From Kribbella turkmenica (GTDB lineage: Bacteria > Actinomycetota > Actinomycetes > Propionibacteriales > Kribbellaceae): 44,923 bases of DNA. Location: NCBI RefSeq assembly GCF_004348725.1, contig NZ_SMKR01000044.1, positions 1-44,923 of the forward strand, written 5' to 3'. A program made the translations under genes and the position numbers. The notes under the pieces were generated by a model, which had not been told where the DNA came from, did not search any database, and saw only the letters and a list, made by a program, of their open reading frames with translations. Positions 8,115 through 15,227 of this stretch are shown in pieces (the first letter of the stretch is position 1; every line of letters begins with the position of its first letter).

Positions 8115-9431
8115 ATGCCAGAGCCCAACGAACTGCTGCGAGCCGCCCGGGAACGGACGGCCTCGCGGCGCGCGCCCGGCGAGCAGATGTCCCGGGCCGA
8201 ACTCGCGGAGGCCGTGTGCGGCTGGCTGTGGGAGACCACCGAGACGAAGTACGAGCTGGACGGCCACTACATCGCCAAGCTCGAACGCGGCGCGGTCCGC
8301 TGGCCGGGAGCGGCGTACCGGTCGGGACTGCGGTACGTGCTGAACGTCGCCGACGACAGCGAGCTCGGATTCGTCCCGCCCGGCGGCCCCGGCATCGTCG
8401 ACCCGGAGCCCGGCACCAGCTCGATGCTCGGCCTCGAGGACGACCTGGTGCAGTCCGGCGACGAGTCGGTCGCGCTGCTCGCGCCGGCCGAGGAGTCGAA
8501 CGTCGGTGACCTGACCGTCGAGCAGCTGCACACGGACATCCTCCGCATCACGCAGAACTACCTGCGCACCCCGACCAAGCCGTTGTTCGTCCGTAGTCGC
8601 GCCGTCCGGGATCGTGCTTTCCGGCTGCTGTCCGGCCGGCAGCCACCGAACCAGACGCGCGACCTGTACGCCACGGCCGGCTGGGCCCTCACGCTGCTCG
8701 GCTGGATGGCGGTCGACCTCGGTCGGCCGGACGTTGCCGAGAGCCACACCCGGACGGCCTGGGCCTGTGCGGAAGCGGCCGATCTCGACGACCTGCGGGC
8801 CTGGGTGCGGGCCACGCAGCACACGGCCGCGTTCTGGCAGGACGATTTCGCCGGAGCGGCGTCGTACGCGCAGGACGGGCTGCGGTACGCCCGGGGCAGC
8901 TCGACGTTGTTCCTCGCGAGTGTGTCGGCGGTGGATCTGGCGCGGTCGGGGCGGCACGCCGAAGCCCGCGAAGCGCTGGCGATCGCGAAGCGCACCACGG
9001 TCCGCACCGATGTGCCGGAGCTCGGCGGCCCGTTCCTGTGTACGCCGGAGCGCGCCGCGGGCATCTGGTCCGACGCGCACCTGGCGCTCGGCGAGGCGGA
9101 CGAGACGCTGAAGCACGCCGACCACGGAGTCGCGCTGTTCGAGGCCGCGCCGCACTCGGCCCGGAACTTCGGCTCCGAACGCATGGTCCGGCTGCAACTC
9201 GCGAAGGCGCATCTGCAACTCGGTGAGCTGGACGGCGCGACCGAGGCGGTCGCGGCGGTCCTCAGTACGCCGGTCGAATACCGCGTCCGCCCGTTGATCC
9301 ACCGCATCAGTGAGGTCGCCGCGCTCACCCGGCTCAGCCGGCACGCGACCGATCCCAAGTCCCTCGCCCTGCACGACTCGATCCGCGTCTTCATCCGTCA
9401 CCCCGCCAGCCGGGCGACGCCGAGCAAGTAG
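8115..9431 (+). CDS. HTH transcriptional regulator with TPR-like helical repeats
   Basis: Residues 25-75 form an atypical XRE-like HTH (MSRAELAEAVCGWLW, then DGHYIAKLERGAVRWPG), as seen in large Streptomyces/Kribbella regulators with C-terminal TPR repeats. The rest of the 438 aa is a chain of Ala-rich helices (GWALTLLGWMAVDLGRPDVA, ALAIAKRTTVR) that fits TPR folds able to bind a peptide or partner. I chose the ATG at 8115 because the HTH follows it and a TACAGT box lies 7 nt upstream. A 2H phosphoesterase gene follows after 8 bp. The protein is a good candidate to bind the GGGGCA boxes. Its signal is unknown. Confidence 0.8.
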   Translation: MPEPNELLRAARERTASRRAPGEQMSRAELAEAVCGWLWETTETKYELDGHYIAKLERGAVRWPGAAYRSGLRYVLNVADDSELGFVPPGGPGIVDPEPGTSSMLGLEDDLVQSGDESVALLAPAEESNVGDLTVEQLHTDILRITQNYLRTPTKPLFVRSRAVRDRAFRLLSGRQPPNQTRDLYATAGWALTLLGWMAVDLGRPDVAESHTRTAWACAEAADLDDLRAWVRATQHTAAFWQDDFAGAASYAQDGLRYARGSSTLFLASVSAVDLARSGRHAEAREALAIAKRTTVRTDVPELGGPFLCTPERAAGIWSDAHLALGEADETLKHADHGVALFEAAPHSARNFGSERMVRLQLAKAHLQLGELDGATEAVAAVLSTPVEYRVRPLIHRISEVAALTRLSRHATDPKSLALHDSIRVFIRHPASRATPSK

Positions 9432-9439
9432 GAGTCCTG

Positions 9440-10051
9440 ATGTTCGAGGAAGTCCGCGACCACTGGTATTGGCGACCTGGGTGGCGGCCCGATCGCAGTT
9501 TCTACACCTGGCACGTGACGTTCGACGGCCGTCCGGAGATCGCGGCGCTGCACGCGTCGTACGCAGATCTGCTCAACGAGCTGCCCGGCTTCACGCCCGT
9601 GCCGCTGGAGTGGTTGCACCTCACGGTGCAAGGTGTCGGCTTCACCGACCGCGTGCCCGACGCCGACCTGACCGACATCGTCGAAGCCACCCGACGCCGC
9701 TTCACCAAGGTCGAGCCGTTCCCGGTGACCGTCGGCCCGGCCGTGCTCGACCCCGAGTCCATCCAGCTCCCGGTGCGCCCGATCGCGCCGCTGCAGCACC
9801 TTCGCGACCTCACCCGCGCCGCGATCACCGACGTCTGGGGCGACGACGCCGTACCCGAGCTCCCCGAGCTCAACCCCCACATCACCCTCGCCTACAGCAA
9901 CCTCACCTCCCCGGCCGCCCCCATCACCACTCGCCTCCTCGCCCACACACCCCACTCCACAGCCCTCTCCATCACCACCCTCAGCCTCATAGCCCTCACC
10001 CGAACCCACCACCTCTACCACTGGAAGCCCACCCAGATCCTGCAGCTCTGA
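9440..10051 (+). CDS. 2H phosphoesterase / 2'-5' RNA ligase (LigT) family protein
   Basis: Two HxT motifs define the 2H fold: H60-L-T62 (HLTVQG) and H147-I-T149 (HITLAY). Family members hydrolyse 2',3'-cyclic phosphates or 2'-5' linked oligonucleotides, or ligate RNA halves. The 203-aa length is normal. The gene starts 8 bp after the HTH gene with AGGAGT before the ATG, so the two are one operon. Such an operon suggests an RNA-repair or nucleotide-signal function controlled by the regulator. The substrate is unknown. The 3' third is strongly C-rich on the coding strand but stays in frame. Confidence 0.88.
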   Translation: MFEEVRDHWYWRPGWRPDRSFYTWHVTFDGRPEIAALHASYADLLNELPGFTPVPLEWLHLTVQGVGFTDRVPDADLTDIVEATRRRFTKVEPFPVTVGPAVLDPESIQLPVRPIAPLQHLRDLTRAAITDVWGDDAVPELPELNPHITLAYSNLTSPAAPITTRLLAHTPHSTALSITTLSLIALTRTHHLYHWKPTQILQL

Positions 10052-10168
10052 TGCAGTCAGTTGCCGTAGGCACGAATGGCTACGACGTGGGCTCGCGGGG
10101 AGCCGTTGGTCTTGTGGGCTTTGAGGCGGAGGGCGGTGAGGGTGACGGGGTGGCGGTGGGTTCGGGTG
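9997..10168. repeat. 14-bp perfect inverted repeat at the convergent 3' ends
   Basis: CACCCGAACCCACC (9997-10010, inside the 2H gene) is repeated in reverse complement at 10155-10168. The 170-bp gap before phoD is C-rich on one side and G-rich on the other, so the two RNAs could pair with each other. Confidence 0.5.
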
Positions 10169-10221
10169 GTGGTTGGCGGTGACTGTGGTGGGGGTTTGCC
10201 TAGGCGTTGTGCAAATCTTTT
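10057..10221 (-). pseudogene. Possible coding remnant directly downstream of phoD
   Basis: The minus-strand frame in register with phoD continues past its TGA for 54 codons to a second TGA at 10057-10059. It ends HPVTLTALRLKAHKTNG then SPRAHVVAIRAYGN. Third positions in the last 30 codons are mostly C or G, as in real genes, but there is no start codon. It resembles the C-terminal strand of a beta-sandwich domain. It may be the tail of a lost secreted protein. This is a weak call. Confidence 0.3.
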
Positions 10222-11775
10222 TCAGGACACGTCGGCGACTCCCGGCCGGCCCGCCTCGACCGTCACCCCGGCGCGGGTGAGCACCGGACCGCCGGCCACC
10301 CTCACCTCCGGCACGACGCGGTAGTCGGTCCGCCAGGCGTCCTGGGTCAGCACGCAGCGCTGGTAACCGCGCTGGCTGTTGTGGAACTTCATGTGCGGGT
10401 TCTCGGCCAGCCAGGTCACCCCGAGGCTGTCCATGTCGGCCCCGTTGCCGCCCGAGCTGATCGACGTACCGAGGAACTCCGTGCCGACGGTGCGCGACGC
10501 GGGGTCGGAGAAGTTCAGCTTGAGGTCCGCGGCCACGCTGCGGTGGGCGTCGCCGGTGATCATCACGAAGTTGTCCACGTCGCGCGCGACCACGCCGTCG
10601 AACAGCCGCTGCCGGGCCGCGGCGTACCCGTCCCAGGTGTCCATCCCGTAGCGCTCCGAGGCGCCCGCGTCGTGGTCGGCCTCGAACGCGAAGATCTGGT
10701 TGCCGAGCACGTTCCAGCGTGCGCGCGAGCGGCCGAGCCCGTCGAGCAGCCACTTCTCCTGCCGGTCCCCGAGCATCGTCCGGGCCGGGTCCCAGCGGCC
10801 GTCGCAGTTCTGGGCGCACTGCTCGAGCTGGTCGGTGCGGAAGCGGCGGGTGTCGAGCACGTTCAGCTGGAGCACGTTGCCGAACGTCAGCCGCCGGTAC
10901 ACCTGCATCTCGGGTCCGCGGGGCATCGACGTACGGCGCAGCGGCAGGTTCTCGTAGTACGCCCGGTACGCCGCGGCCCGGCGCTCGCGGAACACGGCCG
11001 GGTCCTGGTCCGGCTCGGTGTCGATCTGGGAGATGTCGCCGGCCCAGTTGTTCTCCACCTCGTGGTCGTCCGGAGCGACCACCCAGGGCGCGGCGGCGTG
11101 CGCGGCCCGCAGGTCGGGGTCGGACTTGTACTGGCCGTAGCGAACTCGGTAGTCGGCCAGGCTGAACACCTCCGCGGCCGGCAGATGCGCCCGGCCGATC
11201 GTGCCCCTGTTCCCGCCCTCGTAGATGTAGTCGCCGAGGTGGACGACGAGGTCGAGGTCCTCGTCGGCCATGTGCCGGAACGCGGTGAAGTAGCCGTCGG
11301 CGTACGCCTGACAGCTCGCGAACGCGAAGGTCAGGCCTTTGAGGCTGCTGTACCAGGCCGGTGCGGTCCGGGTCCGGCCGACCGGGCTGATCTGGTCGCC
11401 GACGACGAAGCGGTACCAGTACTCGCGGTCCGGCCGCAGCCCGTGCACCTCGGCGTGGACCGAGTGCGCCCATTCGGGAACGGCGTGCTCGACGCCGCGA
11501 CGGACGATCCGGCGGAACCGCGGATCCTCCGCGATCTCCCACGTCACCTGGTAACGCTTGGCCGGCATCCCGCCGTGCCCGTCCGGTGCGGTCGGCTCCG
11601 GAGCGAGGCGGGTCCACAGCACGACGCCGTCGGGCTGCGGGTCGCCGGACGCCACGCCGAGCGTGAACAGCTCGCCGAGCCGGGACGTGGCTCGTGCCTC
11701 CGGAACGACAGCGGTGGCTACCGCTGCTGCACCGGCCAGAGTGAGGAAGTGTCGACGGCCGAACTGGTCTCGCAT
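10222..11775 (-). CDS. phoD: PhoD-like alkaline phosphatase, TAT-exported
   Basis: PhoD enzymes are Fe/Ca-dependent phosphodiesterases and phosphatases outside the cell that release phosphate. The N-terminus is a TAT signal (GRRHFLTLAGAAAVATA) with a likely cut after EARA. Metal-site motifs are visible: ASCQAYADGYF, DLVVHLGDYIYEG, PDDHEVENNWAG and, late, MITGDAHRS. The 517-aa length is typical. The ATG at 11775 has AGGAGGATTC before it. The gene follows murB after 77 bp on the same strand, and could be read from its own promoter. I see no convincing PHO box. Confidence 0.93.
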   Translation of the reverse strand: MRDQFGRRHFLTLAGAAAVATAVVPEARATSRLGELFTLGVASGDPQPDGVVLWTRLAPEPTAPDGHGGMPAKRYQVTWEIAEDPRFRRIVRRGVEHAVPEWAHSVHAEVHGLRPDREYWYRFVVGDQISPVGRTRTAPAWYSSLKGLTFAFASCQAYADGYFTAFRHMADEDLDLVVHLGDYIYEGGNRGTIGRAHLPAAEVFSLADYRVRYGQYKSDPDLRAAHAAAPWVVAPDDHEVENNWAGDISQIDTEPDQDPAVFRERRAAAYRAYYENLPLRRTSMPRGPEMQVYRRLTFGNVLQLNVLDTRRFRTDQLEQCAQNCDGRWDPARTMLGDRQEKWLLDGLGRSRARWNVLGNQIFAFEADHDAGASERYGMDTWDGYAAARQRLFDGVVARDVDNFVMITGDAHRSVAADLKLNFSDPASRTVGTEFLGTSISSGGNGADMDSLGVTWLAENPHMKFHNSQRGYQRCVLTQDAWRTDYRVVPEVRVAGGPVLTRAGVTVEAGRPGVADVS

Positions 11776-11852
11776 GAATCCTCCTGCTTCGGGGTCGGAA
11801 GCCGTAAGTCATTCACAGCTACCGGACTCCGAGCCGAAGAACAAGAGAACAG

Positions 11853-12878
11853 TCAAAGACCGGCGTTCACCAGGACGGGTTCGTTGACCAAGGTGATGCC
11901 GAAGGCCTGCTGGACCTGGGCGCGGATGTGGGCGGCCAGCGCGAGGATTTCCTTGGCGGTGGCGCCGCCACGGTTCGTCAGCGCCAGCGTGTGCTTGGTC
12001 GACACCGAGGCGGCGCCGATCGCGAACCCCTTGTCGATCCCGGCGTGCTCGATCAGCCAGGCCGCGCTCGTCTTCACCCGGCCGTCCGGCTGCGGCCACT
12101 GCGGCGCACCCGCCGGTACGTCGGCCGCCGTGTCCAGGATCGGGTTCGTGAAGAACGAGCCGGCACTCCAGGTGTCGTGGTCGGCCTCGTCCAGGACCAT
12201 GCCCTTGCCGCGGCGGAGTCCCAGAACGGCCTCGCGGACCTCGGTCATCGGCGCGCGCGAGCCCGGATCGACATCGAGGACGCGGGCCAGCTCGGCGTAC
12301 CCGACCGGCGCGGACAGGTCGCCGAGCCGCAACTGGAACGTGACCTCGAGAACGACGTACCGGGACGGGTCCGCCTTGAAGCGCGAGTTCCGGTAGCTGA
12401 AGCCGCAGTCGGCCGCGTAGATCGTCCGCACCTGGTTGTCCACCCGGTCCCAGACGCGGACGGACGCGATCGTCTCGGCCACCTCGTGACCGTAGGCACC
12501 GACGTTCTGCACCGGGGTCGAGCCGGTCAGTCCGGGGATGCCGGACATCGACTCCAGCCCGCTCCACTCCTCGGCGATCGCGCGCTGGACGACCGCGTCC
12601 CAGTCCTCACCGGCCTGGATGCTGACCATCGCGCCGGAGCACAGGTCCGCGTCGACGGTGATCCCGCGGGTGGCGACCTTGATCACCGTGCCGCGGAAGC
12701 CGTCGTCGCCGATCACCACGTTGCTCCCGCCGGACAGCAGCAGCACCGGTTCCCCGGCGGCGTCGGCGTCCCGGACGGCGGTGATCAGGTCGCCCTCGGT
12801 ACTCACCTCGACGAGCCGGTCGGCCGGCCCTCCGATCCGCAGGGTGGTGAAGTCGGCGAGACGTACCTGGGTCTTCAC
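11853..12878 (-). CDS. murB: UDP-N-acetylmuramate dehydrogenase
   Basis: MurB is a cytoplasmic FAD enzyme that reduces UDP-GlcNAc enolpyruvate to UDP-MurNAc, the second committed step of peptidoglycan synthesis. The 341-aa protein is type I. It has FTTLRIGGPADRLVEV and LSGGSNVVIGDDGF in the FAD domain, then SGIPGLTGSTPVQNVGAYG, SYRNSRFK, and AGSFFTNP with the catalytic serine. It starts at a GTG overlapping the stop of the upstream dehydratase gene by 4 nt (GTGA), so translation is coupled. Confidence 0.97.
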   Translation of the reverse strand: MKTQVRLADFTTLRIGGPADRLVEVSTEGDLITAVRDADAAGEPVLLLSGGSNVVIGDDGFRGTVIKVATRGITVDADLCSGAMVSIQAGEDWDAVVQRAIAEEWSGLESMSGIPGLTGSTPVQNVGAYGHEVAETIASVRVWDRVDNQVRTIYAADCGFSYRNSRFKADPSRYVVLEVTFQLRLGDLSAPVGYAELARVLDVDPGSRAPMTEVREAVLGLRRGKGMVLDEADHDTWSAGSFFTNPILDTAADVPAGAPQWPQPDGRVKTSAAWLIEHAGIDKGFAIGAASVSTKHTLALTNRGGATAKEILALAAHIRAQVQQAFGITLVNEPVLVNAGL

Positions 12879-13282
12879 TGGACGCGCACGACCGCCCTGG
12901 CCCGGCCGAGAACCTTCTCCTCGCCGGCGATCGCGGTGATGTCGATCTCGGCCAGCCCGTCCGCGACCTTGTCAACCGTGGCCGAGAACGTCACGCTCGC
13001 GCCCTTGTCCCCATCCGGCACGACGACCGGCTTGGTGAACCGTACGCCGTACTCGACCAGGTCGGCAGGGTCGTCCAGCCAGTCGGTGACCACGCGGACC
13101 GCGGAGGCCATGGTGAGCATGCCGTGCGCGATCACGCCGGGCAGACCGAGCGCGGCCGCCATCCGGTCGCTCCAGTGGATCGGGTTGAAGTCGCCGCTGG
13201 CCCCGGCGTAACGGACCAGGTCCTCCCGCCGGAAGGTGACGGTCAGCGGCGGCAGCTCGGTGCCTGCCTCCGCCGTCTTCAC
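12875..13282 (-). CDS. MaoC-type (R)-3-hydroxyacyl dehydratase, HadB-like subunit
   Basis: This is a hotdog-fold dehydratase with the catalytic Asp/His pair visible in YAGASGDFNPIHWSD and a conserved PGVIAHGMLTM segment. In mycobacteria HadB pairs with HadA to dehydrate 3-hydroxyacyl-ACP in type II fatty acid synthesis. Outside that group the pair acts on hydroxyacyl-CoA or ACP of unknown chain length. It has 135 aa and a GTG start at 13282 that overlaps the end of the HadA-like gene by 4 nt. Confidence 0.9.
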   Translation of the reverse strand: MKTAEAGTELPPLTVTFRREDLVRYAGASGDFNPIHWSDRMAAALGLPGVIAHGMLTMASAVRVVTDWLDDPADLVEYGVRFTKPVVVPDGDKGASVTFSATVDKVADGLAEIDITAIAGEEKVLGRARAVVRVQ

Positions 13283-13701
13283 GCGTCCGCCCGGTTGTGC
13301 GAGATGGTGGAGGTCGAGGTGGCGACCGGCTCGCCGTCGACGGTGCTGAGGGCGGTCTCGTACATGATCACCTCGACGTCACCGGCCTTGCGCACGGTGG
13401 TGATGGTCGCGGTCGCGGCGATCTCGTCGCCGGCCTTGATCGGGCGGGTGTAGGTGAACTTCTGCGCGCCGTGGACGATCCGGTCCAGCCGCAGCCCGAG
13501 CTCCTCGTCGCTCAGCAACTGCGCCAGCGCCCGGCTGCCGAGCATGAAGGCGAACGTGGGCGGCGCGATCGCGCCGGCACCCCGGTACGCCGGGTTGGGG
13601 TCGCCGATCGCGTCGGCGAACTCGCGGATCTTCTCCCGGCCGACCTGGTAGGACTCGGCGGCCGTATAGCTCCGGCCGACCATCGTGGCGTCGATCGTCA
13701 T
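13279..13701 (-). CDS. MaoC/FAS1-like dehydratase, HadA-like subunit
   Basis: The 140-aa protein has a hotdog fold with the N-terminal helix pattern of HadA (YQVGREKIREFADAIGDPNP, then APPTFAF). It lacks the catalytic Asp/His hydratase motif and is the expected structural partner of the HadB-like protein. It ends in a GTGA overlap with that gene. The ATG at 13701 is 8 nt after a TAGGGT box (minus strand), so a leaderless or near-leaderless start is possible. rpmG lies upstream on the same strand, as in mycobacteria. Confidence 0.88.
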   Translation of the reverse strand: MTIDATMVGRSYTAAESYQVGREKIREFADAIGDPNPAYRGAGAIAPPTFAFMLGSRALAQLLSDEELGLRLDRIVHGAQKFTYTRPIKAGDEIAATATITTVRKAGDVEVIMYETALSTVDGEPVATSTSTISHNRADA

Positions 13702-13728
13702 ATCCCGTAACCCTACTGGCAGACTTGG

Positions 13729-13781
13729 GAGGCGTACCTGCAGGTCCCGCGCAGTAGGTGTGGGACCTGCAGGTTCGCCTC
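13729..13781. promoter_or_regulatory. Large palindrome in the divergent hadA/fhuF region
   Basis: Arms of 20 bp (13729-13748 and 13762-13781, one mismatch) surround a 13-base loop. Each arm contains the self-complementary ACCTGCAGGT. It sits between the minus-strand hadA start and the plus-strand GTG at 13832. No U-tract follows on either strand, so an operator or RNA hairpin is more likely than a terminator. Confidence 0.6.
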
Positions 13782-13831
13782 AACGAGTGCCGCCACCCAC
13801 TCTCGGTAGGACCGACTGGGGAAGGTAGAAC

Positions 13832-14578
13832 GTGACGGCAGTGACGGCGCTGGCCAGGTACGCGCCTCGGTACAAGGTGGAGGTCGGCGAGCCTGAAGGC
13901 CCTGAGTGGCTCCGGGTAGACCGGATCCTCGAGCCGGACGGACCCGAGCTGACCGAGCTCCTCAAGCGCGATTACGACGCCAGCGGGCACATGTCGGCGC
14001 ACGCGAACGCGCTGAGCCTGCTGTCGTTCTACGCCGGCCGGGCACCGGCCGCCGCTTTGCTGCTGTGGGCGCTGGAAGGCCGGGTCCTCGACATCCGGCC
14101 GGACAACCTGTGGGTCCGGCCGCACGACGGGCACGGCCTCGCCGCCGTCGCCATCCGCTCGGCCCGATTCCTGCCCGGCGGTCTGGAGACCCTGTACGAC
14201 GTGGTGCTCCGACAGCACCTGCTGCCGCTCTCCGCCGAGCTGCATCGCCGGACGAGCGCCGGGGTGCGTCAGCTCCACGGAGGCGTTGCGGCCGGCTGTG
14301 CGATGGGATTCTGCGCTGCGACCCGGGAACGGGAGACGGTGTCCCCGACCTATCTGCTGGACCGCTGGCGTACCTTCGTGGCGAAGGCTCCGGGCGGGCT
14401 GGCGCGGTTGGGCGACATCGAGATCGCGGCCGGCAAGCTCGTCTACCTCCGCAACACCTGCTGTCTGTACTTCACGAGCGAGGCCGGCACCGGGACGCTC
14501 TGCGGCTCCTGCTGCCTGACCCCACGTGACGAGCGTCTCGCCGCGTACGAAGCCGGCCGCCCGATCATCACGGTCTAG
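13832..14578 (+). CDS. FhuF-like (2Fe-2S) ferric-siderophore reductase
   Basis: The C-terminus carries the FhuF cysteine pattern: C210-C211, then C224 and C227 (with an extra C228) in NTCCLYFTS ... GTLCGSCCL. FhuF proteins use this unusual [2Fe-2S] centre to reduce ferric iron in siderophores so the metal is released in the cytoplasm. The product is 248 aa and soluble. It starts at GTG 13832 with GGAAGG upstream. The spacing between the cysteine pairs is 12, slightly longer than I recall as usual. No siderophore transporter is next to it. Confidence 0.78.
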   Translation: MTAVTALARYAPRYKVEVGEPEGPEWLRVDRILEPDGPELTELLKRDYDASGHMSAHANALSLLSFYAGRAPAAALLLWALEGRVLDIRPDNLWVRPHDGHGLAAVAIRSARFLPGGLETLYDVVLRQHLLPLSAELHRRTSAGVRQLHGGVAAGCAMGFCAATRERETVSPTYLLDRWRTFVAKAPGGLARLGDIEIAAGKLVYLRNTCCLYFTSEAGTGTLCGSCCLTPRDERLAAYEAGRPIITV

Positions 14579-14598
14579 CAGCACCAGGCACAGCGAAA

Positions 14599-14625
14599 GG
14601 GCCGCTTCGGTCTCCGAAGCGGCCC
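14599..14625. terminator. Bidirectional terminator between fhuF-like gene and rpmG
   Basis: A perfect 12-bp stem GGGCCGCTTCGG / CCGAAGCGGCCC with a TCT loop lies 20 bp after the plus-strand gene and 18 bp after the minus-strand rpmG. Confidence 0.75.
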
Positions 14626-14642
14626 TCGCGAAGCAGCTGAGG

Positions 14643-14810
14643 TCAGCGGGTCTCGCGGTGATCGGTGTGGTCGTTGCAGCGAGCGCAGAACTTCTTCAGC
14701 TCAAGACGATCCGGGTCGTTCCGCCGGTTCTTCTTGGTGATGTAGTTGCGCTCCTTGCAGACGGTGCACGCCAGCGTGATCTTCGGGCGGATGTCGGTTG
14801 CCTTGGCCAC
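14643..14810 (-). CDS. rpmG: 50S ribosomal protein L33 (zinc-binding form)
   Basis: The 55-aa protein starts at a GTG (14810): [18 protein letters not shown] and continues through [11 protein letters not shown] to a second cysteine pair. CTVC and CARC form the zinc ribbon, so this is the zinc-containing (C+) paralogue. It lies after tRNA-Met on the same strand and upstream of hadA-hadB, as in Mycobacterium and Streptomyces. Confidence 0.95.
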   Translation of the reverse strand: MAKATDIRPKITLACTVCKERNYITKKNRRNDPDRLELKKFCARCNDHTDHRETR

Positions 14811-14871
14811 TGCTGCCTCTTCTTGTCAGGACCGCGCAGGTTCGCGCGCTCTCGTAGTACTGGTCGGTGGG

Positions 14872-14945
14872 TAGCGGGGGCGGGAGTCGAACCCGCGACA
14901 CCACGATTATGAGCCGTGTGCTCTAACCACCTGAGCTACCCCGCC
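14872..14945 (-). tRNA. metT: tRNA-Met (CAT anticodon)
   Basis: On the minus strand GGCGGGG pairs with CCCCGCT, the anticodon loop is CTCATAA with CAT, and the T-loop is TTCGACT. The 74-nt cloverleaf has a G-U pair at the acceptor end. That end is not an unpaired C-A as in initiators, so this is the elongator type. No CCA is encoded. It lies just upstream of rpmG. Confidence 0.95.
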
Positions 14946-14995
14946 GGGCGAGTCCGTCACCCCACCCGGCGAACCGGGTGAGATGCCGCGCTCAG

Positions 14996-15068
14996 AGCCC
15001 CTTTACGGAATCGAACCGTAGACCTTCTCCTTACCATGGAGACGCTCTGCCGACTGAGCTAAAGGGGC
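14996..15068 (-). tRNA. thrT: tRNA-Thr (GGT anticodon)
   Basis: On the minus strand GCCCCTT pairs with AAGGGGC. The loop ATGGTAA gives anticodon GGT, and the T-loop is TTCGATT. The 73-nt tRNA lies 50 bp before tRNA-Met. The thrT-metT-rpmG order is conserved in Actinobacteria. Confidence 0.96.
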
Positions 15069-15081
15069 GGGCCGAGGAGAG

Positions 15082-15117
15082 AGATTACACGGTCCGCAGC
15101 CTCGATGTGAAATCGAG
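15082..15117 (-). promoter_or_regulatory. Promoter of the thrT-metT-rpmG unit with overlapping palindrome
   Basis: On the minus strand TTCACA (15111-15106) and TAATCT (15087-15082) are 18 bp apart, a good housekeeping promoter. A 6-bp-arm palindrome CTCGAT-N5-ATCGAG (15101-15117) spans the -35 box and could be a regulator site. Confidence 0.6.
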
Positions 15118-15227
15118 CCAGGCGCACCCTGCGGCCCCCTCTGTCCGACCCGGAAAGCATACCGGTTCCGACGAGTACTTCTGACCACTTTCCGTTCCCA
15201 CCCCACCGGCCCGGGTCCGGCCAGATG

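Noticed and set aside
11776..11852. PHO box upstream of phoD
   Set aside because: TGTTCT is repeated at 8-bp spacing, not the 11-bp direct repeats of the actinobacterial PHO box.
10207..12396. Very long open frame on the plus strand antisense to phoD and murB
   Set aside because: Its codons mirror third-position GC bias of the real minus-strand genes, and its protein is low-complexity Arg/Val/Gly. It is a shadow of high-GC coding DNA.
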